From: Linyphia triangularis
Lineage: Eukaryota; Arthropoda; Arachnida; Araneae; Linyphiidae
Length of the DNA: 64,000 bases
Reading direction: 5' to 3'
Assembly (NCBI GenBank): GCA_963978545.1
Contig: OZ021722.1
Coordinates: 35,481,365-35,545,364 of the forward strand
Part shown: piece after piece, positions 1 to 13,859 of the stretch
Layout of the letters: each line of letters begins with the position of its first letter
How positions within the stretch are numbered: position 1 is the first letter of the stretch
Translations under genes and position numbers: made by a program
Notes under the pieces: generated by a model
Seen by the model: the letters and a program-made list of their open reading frames with translations, nothing else
The model's database searches: none
What the model was told of the DNA's origin: nothing

Positions 1-962
1 AAATATTTTATTACTTTTTAAGTAATATTCAAATCCGTTGAAAATTCATTTAGAACAAAATGCTCAGAGTGGATTCTTACCCTTCTTCACAGAATTATAC
101 GATGCTTGAAAAACAAGTCCACTGTAAATAAACGTCCTCCCTTAAGCAGTGTAGGTTATATATCAGAGTTCCCGGCATAGTTCGGGCCCCGAACTTTTCT
201 TAGGGGGAATTTATCTGTTACATTAGACAAGAGCGACATTGATTACACGTTACGGTTCAGCACGCAAGAAGAAGTTTCATGGGGACGGAGGAACAAAATG
301 TGCCCCTAAAAAAGGGCGCTCGCTTTTGAAATAATGTATGTGCTTGTATGTTCATGCTTTGCTACTTCGCTTTCTGCATGAATATCGCAGTAGGGGGGGG
401 GGGGGGGACTATTGCAAAATGTACTTGCATTATGTAGGGTGTCATTTGCTTATGCTCTGGGTGTGTTCCATAGTGTTAAATTTTTTTTGCTATAAATTCC
501 CTCCCCCCCCCCCCAATTTTTTTAGGTCCCTTTATTGTTATGTAATGGATTATTTTAATTTCTTTTCTTTTTCGGAAAGTTAGTAAGGTGTCTTTAAAAC
601 TGGAAATGTTTTAACAAGTGGTCGATGTTAATTTTTGTAATTTAGTGGGAAAATGTGAATTTAAAAATTCTTACATATTAATAGTATTACCAATAACACT
701 GAAATTATTAAATATGAAAAAGGATATAATGTATTTTAAGTGAATATTATGTTTTATCTGAATTTACATATGATTTACATAAATAATGTAAAACTCAAAA
801 GTGAAGGGTATTTTTTAAAATTTTATTTTGGTATTTGAATTGTTAATACACACACAAAGCTGAAATACACCAAAATGACACATTAAACAAATTAAGCTTG
901 GACCTTTTACACTAAAAATCTTTTTTTATTCTATCAAAATTACTTGATATATTTAATGTACA
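1..962. other. AT-rich non-coding DNA with G and C homopolymers
   Basis: I see no gene here. Apart from a moderately GC-rich first 300 bases, the sequence is AT-rich. A run of 15 G (393-407) is followed about 95 bases later by a run of 12 C (503-514). The small open frame across this stretch reads through both homopolymers as Gly and Pro runs and looks accidental. Confidence 0.6.
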
Positions 963-1477
963 CAAGAGCGGATCCAGAGTTTTATTACGTATGGGGCGGT
1001 GGCTGCTGAATAGCTTAGGTAAATTTTGTTGCTCTTAAGTTGCATTACTATACCATGGGAAAACTTAACTTTGATTATACAGATTATGTTACAAAGAGGT
1101 AAACAGTCTCAATAACATAAAGGCGACATAATGGTTGGCTACGTGTAAATTTACGACAATAAAATAGAGTTGTCTACAACTATTTGATTCAGGGTAAATT
1201 ATTGTTAAATATGATAGACAGAACAATATAACAACGAATCTATACACATTGAAAATTTTCAAATTATAATTTGCTTTGTTGTCTTGCTTCGTCCTCGGAT
1301 TTTTCATTTCCATTTTTTGGGATGAGAACATTTATATTTAAAATGCTCAGTGCAGCTTCGTTAAATCTTGATTGATTTCAGCAGCATTGATTGAGAGCAG
1401 TGCACGTTAAAACGTGAGCGTCCATGAATAACGGAGGGGGCAATCGCCCCCTCCACCACTTGCTGGATCCGCTAATG
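963..1477. mobile_element. Short hAT-like non-autonomous element with terminal inverted repeats
   Basis: The left end reads CAAGAGCGGATCCAG and the reverse complement of the right end reads CATTAGCGGATCCAG, so the inner 11 bases (AGCGGATCCAG, 967-977 and 1463-1473) are perfect inverted repeats. The flanking 8-mers AATGTACA (955-962) and AATAAACA (1478-1485) match at 6 of 8 positions, like a decayed 8-bp target duplication of the kind hAT transposons make. Just inside the right end lies a perfect 9-bp GC-rich stem (GGAGGGGGC at 1433-1441 with GCCCCCTCC at 1446-1454). The inside is about 515 bp and AT-rich with no transposase, so this would be a deletion derivative or MITE. Assignment to hAT is inferred from the 8-bp spacing and is only moderately sure. 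Confidence 0.6.
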
Positions 1478-3600
1478 AATAAACACTAAACCTTATTACA
1501 AACTGTCTTGAATACTTTTGTATATTCATAGAATTTTCCTTGGCTATTTTAACCAACTGTCAAAAGAAAAAGAAAACCCCTCGCAATTTTAATCAAAGCT
1601 AAAGGAACGCCCTTTCACCTCCACCTACTAAGTGCCTCTCAGAACTTGAAGACTAAAATTACCATGTAGAATAAATATACCTCGCTGGTTAAATTAAGGA
1701 ACGTCTAAGACCGTTGTTTCTTCCTCCTCACACAAGACAGAAGGCAAACGTGCACTCAGCCAGACAGACATAGGGTGTATTTAAAGTTCTTCCCAAAGTT
1801 TTTATTAAAGATAAAAGAAAAACAAAACGAGTGAACTTCAAGACTTCAGCAGAAGAAGAATTGAAACGTGACTAAGATCCCTGTGAGTGCTTTTTTTTTT
1901 ACTGATGAAGGTCAAGGACGGTCTTTGCCAGGCAATGCACGTCGCTACCGGTAGGGCATCTTCCGTTTCCGCCTGCAGTTTCAGAAATTAAATCAAAGGA
2001 ACCACTCGCAAATCAATACTTTCCTTTCGAAGGTTTTCGCAATACATTTAACTGATTCGGTGATATATAGGAGGCTTTCATTCGGTATGATTGGTGGGAT
2101 TGTAAATCAAAATGAAAAGCGCTATTGGGGTTGGTTTTGGTTAACATTAGAAGGCCTCAGTTTCTGAACTGAATTTCAGGAGGTGAAATAGAATTGGTTT
2201 ATTTTAATGTGATTGTATATTTAGGTTGCCGGTAGTGTTGTTGAACATTTATATGTTTATTTTTAAACTAATGTGGTTTGACGCATGGTTGTGTTGGTTA
2301 GGACATTTTTGAAAAGAAAAGTAAATGTGTGACTATTTTTAAATAAGTATGATTCCGTTTATGGCGTTGCTCATAAAAATTTCATTGATAACACAAGTAA
2401 ATGTTGTTGAGTAAATTTCTGAAGAGAATAAATTTTTTGTTTATTTGAATTGATAACGGACATTTTTCATCGGTGCTTTTGATTTTGTTTTTAAATGTTT
2501 TCTCTGAATGTTGCGAATGGACAATTTGCGCATTTTTTAAAAACGAATGAAATTAGTTTATATTTATGAAGAATTTCTTTCAGATTCCAAATATTCAAAC
2601 AAAAGTTCTTTAAAAAAATTAGTTATTTAAATATTAAGAAAAGAAAATGCTTAAAATCTGATTGCAGTCAGATAAAAACACTACATTTTATCTGTGACGT
2701 CAAAACTTCCTTCCGTTTCTATGGTTATCGTAAGGTTTCTACCAAGGTGTGAGTTTTCTAGATAATTGTCATATCCCGTGCAGGTCGGCGCGATTTGAAA
2801 ACTGGTTTCCGCTGCTGTGTTTCAAGTCAAGATTGAAGCCAAGTTCGGAATAAGGGACGTCATATTAGCTTCTAGCCGAAGGAGTCGTTTTTCCCGCCTA
2901 AATAAACTAGCGGTTTTAGATTGCAAATTGAAAAAAAGAAAAAGCGCAGTGACCAGAAATTTTTGTGTTTATGGCCTTCTCGAAACATTTAGAATTGAAT
3001 GTATGTATATATATATATAATGCGGAAGTTGTCCTTTGCACTGACTACAACTTAAAAAAAAATAAATCATGATTTGGTTTGAATCCTCTTTTTTTTCGAG
3101 TGACTATAAATAATTATTTGTACTATTTGTAATATGTTATAAATAATTTCTAAATTATTATTTTAATTTTATAATAGCACTTGCACAATATTAACAACAA
3201 GCAGACACGGGGAACACTGCATTAGATAGGTCCCAAACTACCAATACCACATTTAGTTTATTTCACACAAACTTAAAAATATTTTAACTCCCTATTTCAA
3301 AGATTGACTTTCATCTTTCGAAACATCAACCTTTCAATGAAATAACAACATAAAACAAAAATCATTTCCAGAATAATCAACATCACATAGCAGAATAACT
3401 CTCAAATTCATCAAACGAAATATCATTGGAAACGAACTTCCCGGAGGCATACGAAATAGTTTAGTGAATCTTATTTACCCCATCACAGAATAACGATAAA
3501 AAACATCAAAAATGTCAATCTATATCCCTCTTAATGAATGCAACACTCACGATGGAAACATTTGCTCATTAATCCATAACGGAAGAAGTGGATCTGCATC
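1478..3600. other. Non-coding DNA with CRE-like site and possible short exons
   Basis: No clear gene is visible. Base composition is less AT-rich at about 1720-2010 and 2690-2900. A purine-rich stretch near 1800-1880 ends in a donor-like GTGAGT (about 1885). A polypyrimidine-poor CAG acceptor-like site lies near 2782. These could be ends of small exons, but nothing recognisable is encoded. A poly(T) run follows at about 1891-1900. 3020-3600 is AT-rich with nothing notable. Confidence 0.35.
2695..2702. promoter_or_regulatory. CRE-like palindrome TGACGTCA
   Basis: TGACGTCA is the full palindromic consensus bound by CREB/ATF bZIP factors. A second half site, GACGTCA, lies about 160 bases downstream (near 2858). 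An 8-mer is expected about once in a window of this size by chance, so function is not shown. Confidence 0.25.
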
Positions 3601-3690
3601 TTACATCCGGAAACCATTTACGTTTCGTGAGGGCAGTTTCTTTATCTGATAAGGTTTCCAACATTGTAATGAGCCGATAGCGAGTAAAGA

Positions 3691-3742
3691 GGGGGCGGTT
3701 CTGAGGCAATATAAGTATAAGGAATAGTGTAAAAAATTCTCA
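3691..3742 (+). promoter_or_regulatory. Candidate core promoter: GC box, TATA box and initiator spacing
   Basis: GGGGGCGG (3691-3698) resembles an Sp1-type GC box. It is followed by TATAAGTATAA (3710-3720), and an initiator-like TCTCACG puts a possible start A at 3742, 32 bases from the first T of the TATA box. That spacing is what TATA promoters usually show. The surrounding 3590-3730 is less AT-rich than its neighbours. No recognisable coding sequence follows, so a transcript would be non-coding or spliced to an exon elsewhere. Confidence 0.3.
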
Positions 3743-4396
3743 CGTAGATAAAGTGGGTTCTTCCATTACATACAGAGCGCGTAATATAATTACAGGGCTA
3801 ATGGTTGATTATGTAAGGAGATTGGCTACTGTTGCCTGTGATATTTTATAATAGGAGGAAATGGAAAATACCGGGGTACGGGAAACCCACGAGAAAATCT
3901 GTTTTCGTAAAACTTGGGAGGCGTTTTTGCAGTGATTTGTTTGAGATACCTTGTTTAGAGACGCTATCGTGCATTGCATGCATCAAAAAGAAAATTTTAT
4001 GTTCACGCGATAAATATGGTATACATCAGTACTATAATATTTTCACAGGATATATTTTTTTAGTTTTGAACAATTAAAGTGCTTGATACTACGTATATTT
4101 TATATAACCACAACTGAAATTAATAAGAGCGTAAATAACTACTGCCTATTGGTATTTTAGTGAAATTATGATTTTTTTTAATGTAATAGTAATCAAATTG
4201 TTGTAATTAACACAGAGTGATTTACAGGTAAGTGTAAGTTTCATCTAAATGAATCGGTTATTGTTAAAAGTGGACTTCAGAAAAATTCATAATTTCCTAG
4301 AAAGAAAGAAAAAAAAAAAAAAAACTAGATTCTAGAAGAGACCATCTAAAGGAACTAATGAATACAAAATTATCCTTTCGATTTCAAAAGATTGAC

Positions 4397-8566
<4,170 letters not shown>

Positions 8567-8639
8567 GTGGTTTCACATAGAAACCACCTACTTAAATTTG
8601 TATTTCTATAAACGCAGACTAGTTTCACAGAGAAACCAC
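8567..8639. repeat. Paired small hairpins with 18-bp direct repeat
   Basis: GTGGTTTC (8567-8574) and GAAACCAC (8580-8587) form a perfect 8-bp stem with a 5-base loop. The stretch GTTTCACATAGAAACCAC (8570-8587) recurs at 8622-8639 with one change, where the stem shortens to 5 bp. A further GTGGTTTC lies near 8763. Confidence 0.6.
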
Positions 8640-8783
8640 ATAACATGTCATAAATAAGCTATTTAATTTTTTGGATTTTGTATGACCTGAAACCAAGTGC
8701 AATTTTTTTATACAGAAAAAATTTGATTAGGTATTTCATTTGTGTTCACTGCTACTTGCATTGTGGTTTCATAACGTAAACAC

Positions 8784-8806
8784 TTTTTTTTTTTTTTTTT
8801 TTTTTT
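8784..8806. repeat. Poly(T) tract
   Basis: Uninterrupted run of 23 T. The following 8840-8890 reads like a phrase often seen in dispersed arthropod repeats (ACCAAATGTCATTGAAATCGG). This may therefore be the edge of an old repeat copy, but only one copy is seen here. Confidence 0.7.
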
Positions 8807-8899
8807 GCACAAAGGAAGTATACTCTATCATTTTTCTACACATAAAGACGACCCATACCAAATGTCATTGAAATCGGAAATAAAATAGAAATACGTGGT

Positions 8900-9775
8900 T
8901 CAAAGGGTTAAAACAAAATTATAACTTTAAACCATTGAAACATAAGAAAGGAAATTTTGATGTAAGCATTCATTAAAATAAAGACATTTAGAAGGTTCCG
9001 CACTGAAGAGGGGTTAAATATACTTTTACGTTATATTTCTTAACGTTTGTTCGGTTGTCAGACTTACCTCAGACAAGAGCGGTCGCTCACAGTCGGTCAT
9101 AACCGTAGCAGTTAATCAAACTTAGTAAACTACCCTTGGGCATGAGCGATGACTTTTGCCTGATGGTTAGACTTACGACGTAGTATAGTGGATATTTCTC
9201 TAGGTTTTTATTTAAGCCTGGAAGAACTCGGTTTCCGCTGAAGTAGAGATTCGGACGTGAGTTTAAGAAAAATGGTGATGATTTGTCATCATTTCATTGC
9301 GATTGCTATTACCACACTGGAACCAATGCTGAGGCAACAAATATGCTATGATGAAAATCGAATTATATCAAGCAAAAGTGACCTCTCTTTCCCTAGGGTT
9401 TGGGGTTTTTAAATTGATTGCAACAGTGACATCAACAGAAACTATAGAATGGAGAAAATCCAGTTTCTACTAGATGATGTCTTCTTGTTACGGATAACTA
9501 TACGACGCAATTTTTCTTTTACCTTAATGAGGATATTACGACATCTGCACCCTTACTACAAAACCACTGAATGAGCTAAATTCTTAACGATTAAAAACTA
9601 GGAGTGTGGAACATTGCACAGCTTTCAATTACACCATGAGATTGGTCAGAATACAGACATTAGAAATTGCATTGTTCTTTCTTGTGCATTAAACAGATAA
9701 AAATCAATCGTTGATGGTCAATGCTCAAACACAGAGAGTTCTGTGTTAAAGGTACTTGTTTTTTTAAAAAACTTT
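8900..9775. other. Non-coding DNA with moderate GC island (9050-9560)
   Basis: No reading frame of note. The 9050-9560 part has clearly more G and C than its surroundings and lacks simple repeats, as conserved non-coding elements or old repeats do. I cannot tell which without comparison to other genomes. Confidence 0.35.
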
Positions 9776-9779
9776 TTAC

Positions 9780-10091
9780 GCTTTTATAGCATTTCTACGG
9801 GAATTCCGGTGGTGGGGTAATTTAGAACACCTTAAGCGGCATTATCAGAGAGATTTTAATGAAAGCCGTTAGAGCCGTTTTTTAGGAATTGCTTGAAAAC
9901 AAATTTATTTATGATTTCAACCTTATGCGCATGCGCGAGTTTGACGAAAACCTCAATGGTAGGTCCCATGGCCACCACCAACCCGCACCCCAAATTTGAA
10001 CATCGTAGGTAAATTTGTCCGGGAGTTAATGGACACTCACTTTTTCCAGACCACTTTTTGGAAATAAAAAAGTTGCAAAAAGAATAAGAAT

Positions 10092-10127
<36 letters not shown>
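9780..10127 (+). other. Candidate poly(A)-tailed retrocopy of unknown origin
   Basis: A segment richer in G and C than its flanks contains AATAAA (10063-10068) and, 25 bases later, a run of 34 A (10094-10127). A polyadenylation signal at this distance from genomically encoded A's is the signature of a reverse-transcribed RNA inserted in the genome. No coding frame is recognised. The largest open frame runs on the opposite strand (9856-10095). I could not find a clear target duplication, and the left boundary is a guess from the change in composition. Confidence 0.4.
9926..9937. promoter_or_regulatory. NRF1-like palindrome GCGCATGCGC
   Basis: TGCGCATGCGCG matches the NRF1 palindrome consensus almost perfectly, which is notable in DNA with few CpGs. 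It lies inside the candidate retrocopy, so it may be part of the copied sequence and not a local regulatory site. Confidence 0.3.
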
Positions 10128-10130
<3 letters not shown>

Positions 10131-10726
10131 TTACTGAATTCTATACTTTCATTGCCCTATGTAAACGTATGGGTAACTGAAAGTAATAAAACTGGTGAAT
10201 TTGTAAGCTGAAATTCTGAAATAATATCTGGTTTCAAATCAAAGCACATTTGAGTCTTATCTAGTGTGCATCATTTTAGGATAAATGTTTTTCTTGAATG
10301 TATGTGTTCAGCATTGTAATTATGATGGTAAATGTTACGTTTATTTGTGAAGATTTAAAAGGAGATTTATTTTTCTGGATTACTTTTAGGGGAATCTGTT
10401 CTGAATTTGCGTATCGAATGAAAGAAAACCCAGAAAACTTTCACCATATAATACTGAAAATGAGAGAAAGCAAGTAATCATATTCTCCAACACGTCCAAA
10501 TGTTTCCGTTAGCTAAGTATATAACACTTTTACTCGAAACATAACCTACACAACTTAGCAGTGCATGACTAAATTCTAGATCACGGAGTGTGTGTATGGA
10601 GTTTGCAATACATCACAGAACATTTTTAAGGTGCCAGAATATATTAGACATTGTGAAATTTGGTGAAAATAAATATAATATTTTTGTTTTAGTTTAAAAT
10701 ATTCTTGCACACAATAGCTTTAAATT

Positions 10727-10771
10727 GATGCAAGTCTTTTCATAAATGATGCAAGTCTTTTCATAAATGAT
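10727..10771. repeat. Tandem duplication of a 21-bp unit
   Basis: GATGCAAGTCTTTTCATAAAT occurs twice in direct tandem, and the next bases begin a third copy (GATGC). The two copies are identical, which suggests a recent slippage event. Confidence 0.85.
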
Positions 10772-10774
10772 GCC

Positions 10775-13530
10775 ATTTCTTTTCTGCTATTCAAATCACT
10801 TTGTCAATTTCAGTTTGAAACAAACAATTCAATTTTTCTTTATGCAATTTAAAGGATATAGTATAAGGTAAGAACAGCAAAACATTTGTCTAAATTAATA
10901 ACTGACTAGTGTCATTGGATCCTTAAACGGTAGTTAAATTTTAATTAATTTACTAAGTATCATGAATTGAAGAAATTTTTAATGAAGATATGTTTGTTTT
11001 CTAATACTTGCTAAAGGTGAAAAACATTTCGAGTCCATTTCAAGAACTAAATAAAAATTCTTAAAATGAAAACTGGGACTTTAAAGTTCAAACTAACTTG
11101 AGATCTAATAAAAATACTTCTTTCCCTTTTTTTCATTTCAAATGCTAGATAGTTCCTCTACCTATCAAGATTGAAAAAGCATTCTGATAAGATAAGTATC
11201 CCACCACTAAGCAATATAATCAGTAGCATTTTCAAAAGAAATTGCATTATTATACTCGGTAGGTTATTTAACCTTTGCACAGCAATATATTTTCTGGCAG
11301 ACCATCAAAGATACTTCCAAATATTCAATTATGAAGTTTGCTCAGTAATAAATAATTAATTTCATTCATTCGCAACATGATACTTTTTATATAAGTTCAA
11401 TGGCCGTCTGTCGATTTCAATTATAGGCTGAATCTACACGGCGTGTAACCTCACCAAGTTCAATCTAAAAATTTAGATTCATGAGGAGTTGAGCTTCGAA
11501 GATTCAATTTCATTTGCTCGTAAACTTGTTTGAATTCTTTGCTTATATATTTTTCTATGGTATTTGTAACATTTTATTAATCCTTTCGGAGTCGAATTAA
11601 ATTGGATCGCAAAAATTTATCTCAATCGAAGTAATTTAAACGGTTATAATAATGTAATTGAATGATTTTTTTAATGGTTTTTAATATAAAAATAATTTAA
11701 TAGTATTTTTCAGGCCAAAAACTAGATCAATACTGCAACAAAATTGATTAATTGTTTCATAAAATAAAGTTCCTTAACATTCGAAAGGTCACATTTATAA
11801 AAAAGGAATTAAATCACTTGAACTGTAAAAAGTTATGCGTATTGGATACAAATACTTATCTTGGATAGAATAAATTAAAAATATTAAAGTGTGAAATGGG
11901 CGTTGGAATAGAAAATAATTTTTAAATATAAATACTAGTTTTATTTTTTAAATAATTCTTATTAAAAAAGTTTTTAGATAGATTTAGGCAGTCGTTGCTT
12001 TGAGTTTAATATAAAAGAAATGAAAGGTCATGATACAATTTCATTACTTATTGCAGGTTGTAGATATACATATATTTTTTATACTTAATTAATGATTTTT
12101 TGATTGATTAAATTTACCAATATAGAAAATTTTTAAATATTGAAATAAGTATATTTGTTTTAATTTTTTTTATTTAAATGAAAAGTATCATCCATTTGAA
12201 AATTTACCTGTGTATGTACACAAGAAGAGTTAATAAATTTAGTTAATGATATTTTGCATGCTAAAAAACAATAAATTGAAATATGTTAAATTTTGATATA
12301 TATGACAAAATTCTGAAAAGTGTTAGGTAAGCGGATTTTGTTATAGTTTTATATTTGTGTTAAACATTATTTCCCAAAATTAAATTAAATAATTTGTCAA
12401 GCCATTATTAAGAGAAATTAATCATAAAATACCATCTTTATTTTCGTTTCCTGTAAATTGGAAAAGTTCAGGTAAAACATTAGCTATGAAGTCGGTTTTT
12501 TTTTCATAAAATTATTCTTCGTTAATTTAAAACAATGTGTCATTCGGCTGAATAAATATGATTAAACAAAACGTAATTATAATGAATTAAAATACTGAGT
12601 AATAAGGAAATCAAGTACGTTGTTTAATAAAATTTTAACTAAAGATATAGGCTCTTTATACGAACTTGGAAAAAAAAAAACCACCCTATATTTAAAATCA
12701 TTCTAAACTGACACTAAGTACCTGGATCAAAATATTCTATATGGCGCTTCAATTGGTAACAAAGATTCCACAGCTAATCGTATCTTTACTAAATGTGTTT
12801 TTATCCGGTTACTCAGTATCAGCTTAGGGGGATTTCAACTATAGTGTAGTGATTCATTGTCTTTAGTCATTCTTACATTACGTATTTCAGCTTGTAGATA
12901 TCTAGCTTATACACGTGATTCATGTGATGCACATGTTATACAGAGTGTAAGCGCATTAACAAAGGACGCTGTTTCCACTTATCAATTCCGCAGAACTGAG
13001 AAAAATTTAATAACAGCTATTCTCTCAATATAACTAGTATAGATGCTGGTAGTGTGGTATTTCTTAAAACAATCCAGAACACATGATTTTGCCCCATAAC
13101 CTGAATTTTTTTTTGAAAAAAGTAGATCGTCTCTACTGTTTTACTGTTGTGCAGACATTAAGTATAATCGAATCACTAAATTTAAACAATGAGTCATGTA
13201 CAAATAAAAATCCATTGACTTGTTCTATTTTTACACTTAACGGTAAAATTTAGGTATCGCATGATTTCAAATGATTTTAGTAGAACGGAAAAATTTTAAA
13301 CCGTCTTTTACGTTCAATGAATTTTCGTAATCATAAAGGCATATTAATCTGAAACCAGAACAAATGTTTACAATAACGCGAAAGTAAATCACATTTACCA
13401 TAAACATAAAGTACCCCAGCAACCCTCCAAACCCATTCCAAATGACAAAACAACGCATTCAACACATGATTTCCAACCACCTAAGCCATATTACCGTAAA
13501 ATAATCTCAACCCCTATTTAAAACAAAGAG
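10775..13530. other. AT-rich non-coding DNA
   Basis: I see nothing beyond AT-rich sequence with short A or T runs. Composition becomes slightly less AT-rich at about 12720-13060 and 13370-13530. No reading frame is convincing. Confidence 0.5.
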
Positions 13531-13536
13531 CCTTAC

Positions 13537-13805
13537 CTCCGCTTGGCCGTCAAAAACACTTGCTCTTACTATAAACTACAACATGCCTTCTCTCGCTTCA
13601 GAGCCTCGCACCATCTACCGAACACCGGCCATCGCACAAAGAACTGGATCAACTGTCTCGGCCACAGTCACAGCGAAAGTGAACTCGCAGATGATTTTCA
13701 TTGTCAGATGGAATCCTGGAACACGCGTTCGAATGGGAGGAGGGGGAGGAAACTAACCCTGTCCTTTCTGGAGGATTGGCTGGTTCAAAATAAACATCAG
13801 GATGC

Positions 13806-13808
<3 letters not shown>
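13537..13808 (-). other. Candidate non-coding 5' exon with strong splice donor
   Basis: This block is far more GC-rich than its flanks and contains several CpGs. Read on the minus strand, it ends in GGAG followed by GTAAGG, with the exon edge at about 13537. That is a near-ideal match to the U1 donor consensus. Its minus-strand frames hold stops soon after any ATG, so an exon here would be untranslated. The upstream edge, next to the poly(T) tract at 13809, is not defined. A GC-rich fragment of a repeat is an equally possible reading. Confidence 0.25.

Positions 13809-13847
<39 letters not shown>
13809..13847. repeat. Poly(T) tract, 39 bases
   Basis: Uninterrupted run of 39 T, one of the two longest homopolymers in the window. 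On the minus strand it would be a poly(A) tail for sequence at 13848-14000, but no AATAAA stands at the expected distance. Confidence 0.9.
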
Positions 13848-13848
<1 letters not shown>

Positions 13849-13859
13849 AGCTGACTGCG

